NCBI RefSeq assembly: GCF_000763805.1
Contig: NZ_JRKS01000005.1
Coordinates: forward strand, 1 to 64,000
Direction: 5' to 3'
Origin: Paracoccus sphaerophysae
GTDB lineage: Bacteria; Pseudomonadota; Alphaproteobacteria; Rhodobacterales; Rhodobacteraceae
Length of the DNA: 64,000 nucleotides
The notes below the pieces were generated by a model. The model saw only the letters and a list, made by a program, of their open reading frames with translations. It was not told where the DNA came from and made no database searches. Shown here piece after piece: positions 18,521 through 27,256 of the stretch. A program made the position numbers and the translations under genes. The first letter of the stretch is position 1, and each line of letters opens with the position of its first letter.

Positions 18521-19491
18521 CATCCGTCCCCAGGATCGAACTGCACCTGCACTTGGAGGGCGCCGCGCCGCCCGCCTTCATCCGCAGCCTCGCCGCGGAA
18601 AAGCGCCGCGACCTGTCCGGCGTGTTCGACGCGGCCGGCAACTATCGCTGGACCGTTTTCCGCGACTTCCTGCGCGTCTACGAGGCCGCGACCTCGGTCC
18701 TGGCCGGCCCCGAGGACTACGCCCGCCTGCTGCGCCTCGTGCTGGAATCCTGCGCCGAGCAGGGCGCGATCTATGTGGAAACCTTCGTCTCGCCCGAGTT
18801 CTGCGGCGGCGCCGACCTGCCGGCATGGCGCGAGCACGTCGCCGCCTGGTCCGAGGTCGCCGCCGACATGGACCGCCAGGGCATCGCCAGCCGCGGCATC
18901 GTCACCCCGATCCGCCATTTCGGCCCCGAGAAAGCCCGCCGCTCGGCCATCTGCGCGGCCGAGACCGCGGGCGGCTGGATCGCGGGCCTCGGCCTCGCCG
19001 GCGCCGAAACCGCGGGCAAGCCGCAGGATTTCGCTTGGAGCTTCGATTGCGCGCGCGAGGCCGGCCTCGGCCTCACCTGCCACGCCGGCGAGTGGTGCGG
19101 GCCGCAATCGGTCCGCGACGCGCTGGGCCTCGGCGTCACCCGCATCGGCCACGGCGTCCGCGCCATCGATGACCCGGCGCTGGTCCGCGACCTCGCCGAG
19201 CAGGGCGTGACGCTGGAAGTCTGCCCCGGATCGAACGTCGCGCTGGGGCTCTATCCCGACTGGCCATCCCACCCGATCGCGCGGCTCGCGGACGCCGGCT
19301 GCCGCGTCACCGTCTCGACCGACGACCCGCCGTTCTTCGACACCACCCTGTCGCGCGAATACGACCGCCTCGCCGATGCCTTCGGCTGGGGCGAGCCCGA
19401 CTTCGCCCGCCTCAACCACTGGGCGCTGGACGCCGCCTTCTGCGACGCCGCGACCCGCGACCGGTTGCGCAAACAGCTTCCGCCGCCCTGA
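18517..19491 (+). CDS. add: Adenosine deaminase
   Basis: A 324-residue amidohydrolase that deaminates adenosine/deoxyadenosine. It shows the N-terminal metal motif ELHLHLEG, the HAGEWCGPQSVRDAL catalytic stretch, RIGHGVRA, and STDDPPFF with the metal-ligand Asp. HAGE-xx-GP favours adenosine over adenine as substrate. It is translationally coupled to deoB (ATGA overlap). Confidence 0.88.
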   Translation: MTSVPRIELHLHLEGAAPPAFIRSLAAEKRRDLSGVFDAAGNYRWTVFRDFLRVYEAATSVLAGPEDYARLLRLVLESCAEQGAIYVETFVSPEFCGGADLPAWREHVAAWSEVAADMDRQGIASRGIVTPIRHFGPEKARRSAICAAETAGGWIAGLGLAGAETAGKPQDFAWSFDCAREAGLGLTCHAGEWCGPQSVRDALGLGVTRIGHGVRAIDDPALVRDLAEQGVTLEVCPGSNVALGLYPDWPSHPIARLADAGCRVTVSTDDPPFFDTTLSREYDRLADAFGWGEPDFARLNHWALDAAFCDAATRDRLRKQLPPP

Positions 19492-19514
19492 TTCCGTACG
19501 CATCCCGTATGCAT

Positions 19515-19551
19515 GAACCGTGCATGAACATCAGACGAACGTCGCCCGAAC
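19515..19551. promoter_or_regulatory. Four GAAC boxes at exact 11-bp spacing upstream of upp
   Basis: GAAC occurs at 19515, 19526, 19537 and 19548, each separated by exactly seven bases, giving three overlapping GAAC-N7-GAAC direct repeats. That is formally the alphaproteobacterial LexA consensus. The surrounding 11-mers are also related (TGCATGAAC twice, ATCAGACG twice). The array ends 33 bases before upp. It could be an SOS operator, another helical-phase operator, or a decayed tandem repeat. Confidence 0.45.
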
Positions 19552-19584
19552 ATCAGACGCCCGCATCCCAGCCCAGAGGTCCAG

Positions 19585-20220
19585 ATGACGCCGCAGCATC
19601 TCACCATCGTCACCCACCCGCTGGTCCAGCACAAGCTGACCCTGATGCGCGACAAATCGACCTCGACGGCGGGTTTCCGGCGGCTCCTGCGCGAGATCAG
19701 CCTGCTGCTCGCCTATGAGGTCACGCGCGAACTGGACCTGACCCAGACTACCATCGAGACCCCGCTCTGCGAGATGCAGGCCCCTGTTCTGGAAGGCAAA
19801 AAGCTCGCTCTGATTTCGATCCTGCGGGCCGGGAACGGGCTCTTGGACGGGATCCTCGAGCTGATCCCGGCCGCCCGCGTCGGCTTCATCGGCCTGTATC
19901 GCGACCCCGAGACGCTGCAGCCGGTGCAGTATTATTCCAAGGTGCCGGCCGAGCTGGACGCGCGCATGGTGATCGTCGTCGATCCGATGCTGGCGACGGG
20001 GAACTCCTCGGCCGCGGCGATCGACCTGCTCAAGGAAAAAGGCGCCAGAAACATACGCTTCCTGTGCCTTCTTGCCGCGCCCGAGGGGGTCGAGCGGATG
20101 CGCCAGGCCCATCCGGACGTGCCCATCGTGACCGCGGCGCTGGATGAGCGGCTTAACGATCACGGCTATATCGTCCCCGGCCTCGGCGATGCGGGGGACC
20201 GAATGTTCGGGACGAAATAG
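19585..20220 (+). CDS. upp: Uracil phosphoribosyltransferase
   Basis: A 211-residue type I phosphoribosyltransferase that makes UMP from uracil and PRPP. It shows [11 protein letters not shown], the PRPP-binding loop [11 protein letters not shown], and the C-terminal [12 protein letters not shown] uracil-binding loop. It follows add by 93 bases, a gap holding the GAAC array, so it may have its own promoter while belonging functionally to the salvage cluster. Confidence 0.96.
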   Translation: MTPQHLTIVTHPLVQHKLTLMRDKSTSTAGFRRLLREISLLLAYEVTRELDLTQTTIETPLCEMQAPVLEGKKLALISILRAGNGLLDGILELIPAARVGFIGLYRDPETLQPVQYYSKVPAELDARMVIVVDPMLATGNSSAAAIDLLKEKGARNIRFLCLLAAPEGVERMRQAHPDVPIVTAALDERLNDHGYIVPGLGDAGDRMFGTK

Positions 20221-20295
20221 GCCCCGTTAACCGGGCCTTAGCCCCGAGCGGGTAACCCTTGCCGCATCAGTCGAATCGGCGGCAAGGGGGCGGCC

Positions 20296-21615
20296 ATGGG
20301 GATCAGGATCATTCCGGCGATGCTGTCATGGCTAGCCGCGGCGTGGCTGCTGGCGCCACCCGCGCACGCGGCCGGCGCACCGGCCGAGGAACCGCCCCCG
20401 GAAACGGCGCAATTGCTGCCCGCCGCGCCTGAACGGGTGCTGGACGTGCCGGCCGACGAGATTTCCGACAGTTTCTCGCCGGCCGAAGCGCCGCCGCCGG
20501 ATTTCACCGCCGCGCAATATATCGATTCTCAGGGCTGCGTCTTTGTCCGGGTGGCGGAGGGATGGCGCGCGCGCATCGCCCGCGACGGGTCGGCCATCTG
20601 CGGCTATCCGCCAACGTTCTCGGCCCGCCGCACGGGCCCCGAGGATGTCGCGGCGCTGTTTGCCGAACCCGAGGAACCGCGCGCCCAGCGGATCGAGCGG
20701 GTGCTGACGGAAACCATCCTGCCGAACCTGCAGGAGGGTGAACTGGCCCCGCTGCAGGCAGGTGAGGCCGAGCGCCATGAGCCGGCTCCGGCGAGCCCTC
20801 CGGTGACGCACGCCCCGGCGCCCGCTGCCGCTGCGCCCGCTGCCGCGCCCGCAGCCGCCGGACAGACGGCCTCGCCGACCGCAACCGCGGCGCTGGAATC
20901 GCCGCCCAAGGCGGCCGACCCGCTGGGCTTTGCAGCGGCAGTCTCGCATGCCTCGGCGATCGCCGCCGCGCAGCCCGAGCGTCAGGACAGGCTGTGCGAC
21001 CTGATCGGGGCGAAAGCGACGCCGGCGGCGGGGGTAGGGGGCAGCAGCGCCTTGGGCCTGTGCGGGGGGGCGGCCACCGCGTTGCCGACGATCACGACCA
21101 GAGCGATGGGCGAGCCGCGGTCTGCGCCTGCCCATGAAGCAGAGGATGACGCCGCCTCGGGACGGGCGCGGGCGTTTGCAGCGGCATCCGACGCGGCGGA
21201 CCATCCCGACGCCGCCGAGGCGAAAACCGCCAGGAGCCGGCTGGCCGGAACCGGCGGTTCCCGGAAAGCCGAGACTGCCGCCGCCAGCCGGACCAAGGCG
21301 ACCGCTGGGAAATCGGCCAAGCCGGCCAAGGGGAAGACTGCGCGCCGCGGCGCGGAGACCGCGAAAGCGACCGCCGGCGGGCCGATGATGATCCCGCCGG
21401 GGGCCCGCTTCGTGCAGATCGGGGCGTTCCGGGATGCCGGCAACGCTGCCCGGACCGCCACGCGGCTCAGCGGCATGGGCCTGCCCGTCGTGCGTTCGCA
21501 ACAGCGGGACACGCAGCTCATCATGGTCGGCCCGCTCTCGGGCCGCGAGGCGATCGTCCGCACGATCGACCGGGTCCGCCAGGCCGGCTACCGGGACGCC
21601 TATGCGCGGCGCTGA
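20296..21615 (+). CDS. Secreted SPOR-domain protein
   Basis: A 439-residue exported protein with an N-terminal signal peptide (about residues 1-25, ending AHA-A). A long Ala/Pro/Lys-rich low-complexity middle follows. A C-terminal SPOR domain (about 360-437, starting ARFVQIGAF and containing GMGLPVV and MVGPLSGREA) ends the protein. SPOR domains bind denuded glycan strands of septal peptidoglycan, so an envelope or division role is likely. A conserved Cys-containing N-terminal segment around residues 75-110 (DSQGCVFVR, SAICGYPPTF) probably forms a disulfide domain. It stands alone after upp. Confidence 0.82.
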   Translation: MGIRIIPAMLSWLAAAWLLAPPAHAAGAPAEEPPPETAQLLPAAPERVLDVPADEISDSFSPAEAPPPDFTAAQYIDSQGCVFVRVAEGWRARIARDGSAICGYPPTFSARRTGPEDVAALFAEPEEPRAQRIERVLTETILPNLQEGELAPLQAGEAERHEPAPASPPVTHAPAPAAAAPAAAPAAAGQTASPTATAALESPPKAADPLGFAAAVSHASAIAAAQPERQDRLCDLIGAKATPAAGVGGSSALGLCGGAATALPTITTRAMGEPRSAPAHEAEDDAASGRARAFAAASDAADHPDAAEAKTARSRLAGTGGSRKAETAAASRTKATAGKSAKPAKGKTARRGAETAKATAGGPMMIPPGARFVQIGAFRDAGNAARTATRLSGMGLPVVRSQQRDTQLIMVGPLSGREAIVRTIDRVRQAGYRDAYARR

Positions 21616-21649
21616 ACGCGGCCGACCGCGACCCCGTGAGGCTCGCGGA

Positions 21650-22171
21650 GTTTAACGCCCCAGCTTGGCGAACCCCCGAGCCCAGACTGCGCGGGAGCCC
21701 AGACTCCCGCAGCGACCAAAGCTGCCGCGGGGCGATGCGCGAGCCCGCGCTCAGCGCGCAGATCGGCTGCGGTCCAATGCATGCGCTCAGCGAAGCGCGA
21801 GCCCAGACTTTCGCCGGCACCAAATCTGCCGCATGTCAATGCGGCCTCCCACGCCTCAGCGCGCAGCGCGGCTGTGGTCCAGTGCGTGCGCTCAGCGAAG
21901 CGCGAGCCCAGACCGCCGCGGGCACCAAATCTGCCGCATGGCGATGCGGCCTCCCACGCAGTGCGTAGCTCGGCTGTGGTGAACGCGACCGCCTGGCGTA
22001 CCCGCGAGCTCACGCTGCCGCCAGCGCCAGGCTGCTGCGGGGGCGCCCCAGCCACGCCACGCGCTCAACGCGTAGCTCGGCCGGGGTCAACGCCGCCGGA
22101 TGTCGGACCGGCGAGACCGCGCTGCCGCCAGCGCCAGGCGGCCGCGGGGGCACCCCCCGCGCCCCCGGCGC
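21650..22171. repeat. Degenerate tandem repeat, 105-bp period
   Basis: A stretch of about 520 bases built from related units of about 105 bp. The clearest pair begins at 21785 and 21890 (shared GCTCAGCGAAGCGCGAGCC). Each of these units holds a perfect hairpin GCCGCAT-N4-ATGCGGC at 21828-21845 and 21933-21950, exactly 105 bases apart. More diverged copies lie on both sides. The period is a multiple of three, and an open minus-strand frame (21600-22055) would encode 35-residue repeats containing GRFGAxxxLGSRFAER. I do not call it a gene because the units decay and no ribosome-binding site or known domain is visible. Confidence 0.7.
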
Positions 22172-23194
22172 TCAGCGCGCGCAGATCTGCTGCAACTGCA
22201 CCCACTCGCCGGCGCTCAGCAACGGCTGCGGCGGGGCGCTCGCGCGGTAGGGGTCGGCCTCGATCAGGGTCAGCACCGTTTCGCCGGTCGGGTCGATCGA
22301 CCGCGCATAGGGCTGGCTCGAGACCCCGGCCTCGCGCATGCGTTCCAGCAGCGCCTCGTCGTCGGGCCGTGGCGCCGGGCCCAACAGCAGCGCGCTGCCC
22401 TGGCCGGCCACGGCCTCGGCCGGCAGGTTGCCCGACACCAGCATCCGCAGCGCGGCCGAGATGCCGGCCCGGCGGACCACCCCCGCCAGCGGATCGGCCG
22501 CGGCGGCGGACAGATCGGCGGCCAGGACGTGACCTGCGGCGACCTCCGGTCCCGGCTGGCCGGCGATCATGTCGTCGCCGATGATGACCATCCGGCCGGG
22601 CAGGGCCCGCGCGCCGCGGATCGTCGCCGGCAGCACCACGATGCGACCATCGGGCCCCAGCAGCCGCGCCGACAGCCGGTCGAGTACCGCGGCGCCCGAG
22701 GCGCGGTCACAGGGGGCGCCGGTGGTCTGCCGCAGATCGCCGAGGATCGCCAGGCCGACCGCGTTGCGCTGCGCGGGCGGAGCGATGCGCGCGGCGTGGC
22801 TCATCACCGCACCGGGCAGCCACAGCAGCGCGGCCAGCGCCGCCAGCCCGGCCACCGACCAGATCAGCCCGCCGCGCAGCCGGCCGCGGCGGGGGCGGCT
22901 GGCGGCGATGGCGGTGTGGATCTTCTCGATCGCCTGCACCATCAAGCGGTCCTCGATTTCCAGCACCTCGTCCTGCGCCGCGTCGCCGGGGGCAAAGATC
23001 GCCGGGGTCTGGCCGGGGTTCAGCCGGGTGACGGCCGGCAGCGACCAGTGCGAGAGCGGCTCGTCCGACCGCGGATCGCGCAGGATCAGCGTCGCGTCGC
23101 CAAAGGCGACCACGACATCGCGCAACCGGGCGCCGGGCGCGGGCCGCCAGACGCCGGGGGCCTCGAGTCGGTCGAACTGTGTAAGGGCCGTCAC
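22172..23194 (-). CDS. Conserved hypothetical protein with one membrane segment
   Basis: A protein of about 340 residues of unrecognised family. The N-terminal part is soluble and predicted cytoplasmic ([13 protein letters not shown] onward). One hydrophobic segment follows at about residues 111-130 ([20 protein letters not shown]), then a C-terminal periplasmic-type domain ending with LQQICAR. I place the start at a GTG (23194) because the sequence beyond it becomes compositionally unlike protein; an upstream in-frame ATG would add a doubtful Arg-rich extension. It lies against the tandem repeat downstream. Confidence 0.6.
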   Translation of the reverse strand: MTALTQFDRLEAPGVWRPAPGARLRDVVVAFGDATLILRDPRSDEPLSHWSLPAVTRLNPGQTPAIFAPGDAAQDEVLEIEDRLMVQAIEKIHTAIAASRPRRGRLRGGLIWSVAGLAALAALLWLPGAVMSHAARIAPPAQRNAVGLAILGDLRQTTGAPCDRASGAAVLDRLSARLLGPDGRIVVLPATIRGARALPGRMVIIGDDMIAGQPGPEVAAGHVLAADLSAAAADPLAGVVRRAGISAALRMLVSGNLPAEAVAGQGSALLLGPAPRPDDEALLERMREAGVSSQPYARSIDPTGETVLTLIEADPYRASAPPQPLLSAGEWVQLQQICAR

Positions 23195-24026
23195 GGTGGC
23201 GTTGCGTCTCCGCTGCGGGTTCCGGGCCAGTGTTGGCGATGTTGGGCGGCGCGTCCAGACCTCGCGCGACGGGGGCGGGCCTCCGCGTCGTCGGGCACTT
23301 CGAGAGGAACCGCACGGCAGGGCGGCGGGCCGCCGCGCGCGCCATTCCCGCGGGGGACTGTCCATCACTGGAATGGTTCGCTCCCGCCGCTGCGGCCGGC
23401 GGTCCGCATGTCCCGGCAAATGCGCCTCCGCGACCCGCGCCCGCGCCATGAGCGAGGGGGACCGACAGCTGCCAGCGCGGCGCGTGAGCACCGGCTGATC
23501 GACGACATGGTGGCCAGCGCGCTGACATGGTCGGGCGGCTATGTCTGGGGCTGCAACGACCATGACGGCGACGTGGAATCCGACATTGCGGCGTGGATGG
23601 CGATCACCATCAGCTGCGGGACCAGCGGCAACAGCCAGCGCGCGTCAGCCGTTGCCCTGCGGAAACTGTCGGTCAACTGTCCGGAAGGACCACGCCGGGC
23701 ACGATGTCGGGGATCATCCAACGCTGCAACGCGCCCTGCGTCGGGGGCGGTGTCCATCAAGCGGGCCCAAGCCGATCCGGTGGCTGATGCCGGGCGCGTT
23801 CGGCAAGGCGCGCGGCCGGGGTGGGGGCGCGGCTCGCCTCCGAGAGGTCCGAGGCTAAGGCGGCGATGCAAGACGAACGCGCCGCCGCTTTGCGGGACCG
23901 GAGCAAGGCGCTGACTGCGGTCCAGTCCGTACCGTCCCGCCTCAGAGGACCAGGCCCGACCGCCGGCGCCCGGCCTTGGCCCACAACTGCGGCCCAGCAG
24001 GGGACACTTGCACCCCCCAACCCTGC
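23195..24026. other. Gene-poor, probably decayed stretch
   Basis: About 830 bases between the hypothetical gene and ade. No frame shows a recognisable domain. A plausible protein-like stretch occurs on the plus strand near 23490-23610 ([18 protein letters not shown]) but lacks a credible start and loses coding character soon after. I see no RNA gene, repeat or clear promoter. It may be a gene remnant. Confidence 0.4.
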
Positions 24027-25802
24027 CTACCTCACCACCACCTCGACAATCCGGAACTGCGTCACGTCGACCAGCCCCAGATCTGAAATCCGCAGTTCGG
24101 GGATCACCACCAGCGCCAGCAGCACATGCTGCATGATCGCGTTGTTCATGGTGCAGCCGCAGTCGCGGATCGCGGCGTTGACCGCCTCGGCCGCGGCTGC
24201 GATCTCGCTCGCGGGGGCCTCGGACATCAGCCCGGCCACCGGCAGGGCCACATGCGCCAGCTCGGCGCCGTCGCGAAAGACCGTGATGCCGCCCTGCAAT
24301 CCGTCCAGCCGCGCCACCGCGGCGGCCATGTTGTCGGCGCAGGTGCCGACGACGATCATGTGGTGGCTGTCATGGGCGACCGTCGAGGCGACCGCCATCC
24401 GCCCCTGATAGCCGAACCCCGACACGAAGCCGTTGGTCACGCCGCCGGTCCCGCGGTGCCGCTCGACCAGCGCGATCCGCGCCACCTCGCCGTGGGGCTG
24501 CACCAACCCCTCGCGCACGGGCAGGCGCGCCGTCAGGGCCCGGGTCGGGGCCTGGTTTTCGATGACGCCGATCACCCGGACCGTCGACTCGAGGCCCTCG
24601 GCCGGCACCCGGAAATCCGCCGCCGCCAGGCGCCGCCCGAGATGGACCGAGCTCCGCGCCGCCGCGGGCCATTCGATCCGCGGGCAGTCGACCAGCAGCC
24701 GCCCGCCCTCGGCCACCACGCGGCCCTGGGCGATCACCAACTCGACCGGCAGCGCCCGCAGGTCCGAGGTCAGGATCACGTCCGCCCGCCGCCCCGGGGT
24801 GATCGAGCCCAGCTCGCGCTCCATCCCGAAATGCCGGGCCGAATTCAGCGTCGCCATGCGGATCGCCACCACCGGATCGCAGCCGCAGTCGATGGCGTGA
24901 CGCACCACCCGGTCCATGTGCCCCTCGTGGACCAGCGTGCCGGCATGGCAGTCGTCGGTGCACAGCATGAAGCCCGAGGCGTCCAGCCCTGCCTGCGTCA
25001 CCGCGGTGATCTGCGCCGCCACGTCATGCCACGCCGATCCCAGCCGCAGCATCGCGCCCATCCCTTGGCGGACCCGGGCGATCGCCTGATCCTCGGTCAC
25101 CGTCTCGTGATCGTCCGCCGGGCCGCCGGCGACATAGGCGGCAAAGGCCCGGCCCAGATCGGGCGAGGCGTAATGCCCGCCCACCGTCTTGCCCGCCGCC
25201 CGCGTCGCCGCGATCTCGGCCAGCATCGCCGGGTCGCCCGCTGCCACGGCGGGGAAGTTCATCATCTCGCCCAGCCCCACGATGCCGTCCCAGCCCATCG
25301 CCTGCGCGACCTCGCCGGCGGTGATCGGGTGGCCGGTGGTCTCCAGCCCCGGCGCCGAGGGCGCGCAGCTGGGCATCTGGGTCAGCATGGTGATCGGCTG
25401 GATCACGCTTTCGTCGCGCATCAGCCTCACGCCGTCCAGCCCCAGCACGTTGGCGATCTCGTGGGGGTCGTGAAAGATCGTGGTCGTGCCGTGCGGGATT
25501 ACCGCCTCGGCGAAGCGGGCGGGGGTCAGCATCCCGGATTCGACGTGCATGTGCGCGTCGATCAGCCCCGGGACCATATAGCGGCCCGCGGCTTCGATCA
25601 CCTGTGTCTCCGGGCCGATATTGGCCGCGGCATCGGGCAGCACGCAGGCAACCCGTCCATCGGCGATCGCCACGTCATGGCCGGGCAGCAGCTCGCCGGT
25701 GTGGACGTTCACCCACACCCCGCCGCGGATCACCAGATCGGCGGGGGCGCGGCCTGCTGCGACCTCGACCAGCCTCGCCTGCGCCTCGGTCCATGTCTGC
25801 AT
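24027..25802 (-). CDS. ade: Adenine deaminase
   Basis: A 591-residue amidohydrolase of the bacterial AdeC type that converts adenine to hypoxanthine. Motifs include the metal site DAHMHVESGM, FHDPHEIANVLG, TDDCHAGTLV, and the C-terminal HDSHHMIVVG and GCTMNNAI. Length is normal for the family. Start MQTWTEAQ at 25802. It complements the adenosine deaminase gene seven kilobases upstream and is divergent from recO. Confidence 0.93.
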   Translation of the reverse strand: MQTWTEAQARLVEVAAGRAPADLVIRGGVWVNVHTGELLPGHDVAIADGRVACVLPDAAANIGPETQVIEAAGRYMVPGLIDAHMHVESGMLTPARFAEAVIPHGTTTIFHDPHEIANVLGLDGVRLMRDESVIQPITMLTQMPSCAPSAPGLETTGHPITAGEVAQAMGWDGIVGLGEMMNFPAVAAGDPAMLAEIAATRAAGKTVGGHYASPDLGRAFAAYVAGGPADDHETVTEDQAIARVRQGMGAMLRLGSAWHDVAAQITAVTQAGLDASGFMLCTDDCHAGTLVHEGHMDRVVRHAIDCGCDPVVAIRMATLNSARHFGMERELGSITPGRRADVILTSDLRALPVELVIAQGRVVAEGGRLLVDCPRIEWPAAARSSVHLGRRLAAADFRVPAEGLESTVRVIGVIENQAPTRALTARLPVREGLVQPHGEVARIALVERHRGTGGVTNGFVSGFGYQGRMAVASTVAHDSHHMIVVGTCADNMAAAVARLDGLQGGITVFRDGAELAHVALPVAGLMSEAPASEIAAAAEAVNAAIRDCGCTMNNAIMQHVLLALVVIPELRISDLGLVDVTQFRIVEVVVR

Positions 25803-25860
25803 CCGCCGCTCCTGTTCATTTCCGCCGCCGTGGGGCAGCCTAGCCGGGAACGGAGGCGGG

Positions 25861-26598
25861 ATGGAATGGGCAGGCGAGGCGACCGTGATCGCGCGGCGCA
25901 AGCATGGGGAAAACGCGGTGATCCTGACCGCCCTGACCCGCGAGGCAGGGCTGATCCGCGGCGTCGTGCCAGGCGGCGCCAGCGTCCGGCGCGCGGCAAT
26001 GCTGCAGCCGGGCAACCGCGTGGCGCTGCGCTGGCGGGCGCGGCTGGACGACCAGTTGGGCAGCTTTGCCGCCGAGCCCGCCCGGGCGCGGCCGGGGCTG
26101 ATGGCCGATGCCGATGCGCTGGCCGGGCTGAACGCGGTCGCCGCGCTGCTGCCCTGGGCGCTGCCCGAGCGGGACCCTCACCCGCGGCTTGCCGACGCGA
26201 CGGAAGCCCTGTTGGACGACATCGACGCGGGCGCGCCCTGGGCCGAGCGCTATCTGCGGTGGGAGCTGGTGCTGCTGGACGAGCTGGGCTTCGGCCTGGC
26301 GCTGGACCGCTGCGCGGTCAGCGGGGCGCACGAGGGGCTCGCCTATGTGTCGCCCAAGACCGGCCACGCCGTCACCGCCGCGGCTGCCGGGGACTGGGCG
26401 CCGCGGCTCATTCCGCTGCCGGGCCCCCTGGGCGGCACGACCGGCGGCCTGGCCGAGGCGCTGGCCCTGACCAGCCATTTCCTCGACCGCATGGCCGCGG
26501 CCCATATCGGCAAGCCGATGCCGGCCGCCCGCGCCCGGCTCAGCCAGCGCCTGACCCGCGGCCTCGGGCGGTCCGAAATATCCCGGGGCCCGGGGTAG
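25861..26598 (+). CDS. recO: DNA repair protein RecO
   Basis: A 245-residue RecO, the single-strand annealing and RecR partner protein of the RecFOR pathway. The N-terminal OB-fold is visible (ATVIARRKHGENAVILTALTREAG), followed by the helical domain (WERYLRWELVLLDELGFGL-like segment) and CAVSG. The last residues (EISRGPG) and the stop codon are supplied by a dispersed intergenic repeat. Confidence 0.92.
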   Translation: MEWAGEATVIARRKHGENAVILTALTREAGLIRGVVPGGASVRRAAMLQPGNRVALRWRARLDDQLGSFAAEPARARPGLMADADALAGLNAVAALLPWALPERDPHPRLADATEALLDDIDAGAPWAERYLRWELVLLDELGFGLALDRCAVSGAHEGLAYVSPKTGHAVTAAAAGDWAPRLIPLPGPLGGTTGGLAEALALTSHFLDRMAAAHIGKPMPAARARLSQRLTRGLGRSEISRGPG

Positions 26599-26612
26599 CG
26601 CCCTGATCCGGC
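26566..26612 (+). repeat. Second dispersed repeat family, copy 1
   Basis: A 47-base GC-rich element beginning GGGCGGTCC with the core AATATCCCGGGG and ending GATCCGG. It overlaps the 3' end of recO. A roughly 80 percent similar copy lies at 31938-31984. Confidence 0.55.
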
Positions 26613-26621
26613 CGCGCCATG

Positions 26622-26650
26622 AAAAAGGGCCGCCCCCGCAGGGACGGCCC
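26622..26650 (-). terminator. Terminator of the META-domain gene
   Basis: Hairpin with outer stem GGGCCG/CGGCCC and inner stem CCC/GGG. On the minus strand it is followed by TTTTT. It lies 22 bases beyond the stop of the META-domain gene and between convergent genes. Confidence 0.8.
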
Positions 26651-26671
26651 GCAGGACCCGAACCGGACCGA

Positions 26672-27097
26672 TCAGTTGCCCGAGCGTTCGGCAGTGATCC
26701 AGCCCAGCGGGCTCTGGATCTTCAGCACGCCGCCTTCCCACTGGACCAGCGTCGCCTGAGTGATCGCGTTGATGAACCGCCCCTCGAAGCCCTTGTGGCC
26801 GCAGGGATTGTCGGTCCAGTTCATCGTCGTGACCTGGAAGTTGGGCAGCGCGGCCGCGTTCACGCCGCTGAAGGTGTTGCAGGGGCCGTTGCCCGAAAAC
26901 GCGTTTTGGGTCAGGCGGATGGTGGCATCGCGGGTCGGCACGGCCTCCTTGCCGAAGCCGACGACGGTGTAGGTGCCGAAGGGGATGCCCCCCTCGAAGC
27001 CCGTCCCATCGGTCCCGGCGGCGGGCGCGGTGGGTTCACACGCGGCCAGTGCGGCCAAGGCAGCCGCGGCGGCAGCAACGCGGGCAAGAGTTGTCAT
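26672..27097 (-). CDS. META-domain (HslJ-like) lipoprotein
   Basis: A 141-residue exported protein. The signal peptide ends in a lipobox-like LAAC at about residues 17-20, so the mature form is probably lipid-anchored. The rest matches the META/HslJ domain of about 110 residues with the typical RLTQNAFSGNGPCNTFSG segment and a second Cys (NPCGHKG). HslJ relatives are linked to novobiocin or stress resistance; the role here is unknown. Start MTTLARV chosen for the signal peptide. Confidence 0.8.
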   Translation of the reverse strand: MTTLARVAAAAAALAALAACEPTAPAAGTDGTGFEGGIPFGTYTVVGFGKEAVPTRDATIRLTQNAFSGNGPCNTFSGVNAAALPNFQVTTMNWTDNPCGHKGFEGRFINAITQATLVQWEGGVLKIQSPLGWITAERSGN

Positions 27098-27256
27098 GAC
27101 GAGATTCCCCCAAGGAAACATGGTACTGCGGATCGGCCCGCCCTGCCATTCCACGCCGCCAGAGTCCATGCACGCATGCGCGAGCGGCTTTCCGCCGACC
27201 GCCGCCGTGCCATTCCGGCAACGCCCGCGCGGCCGTATTGCCACAAGCCGGCCGGT

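Noticed and set aside
20221-20260. Terminator after upp (GGCCC...GGGCC dyad)
   Set aside because: The stem is only five base pairs and no T-tract follows.
21600-22055. Possible repeat protein encoded by the 105-bp array
   Set aside because: No ribosome-binding site or recognisable fold, and the units lose similarity quickly; kept as a repeat and raised as a finding.
21650-22171. CRISPR array
   Set aside because: The period is 105 bp, the units are degenerate throughout with no constant repeat and variable spacer pattern, and no cas gene is present in the window.
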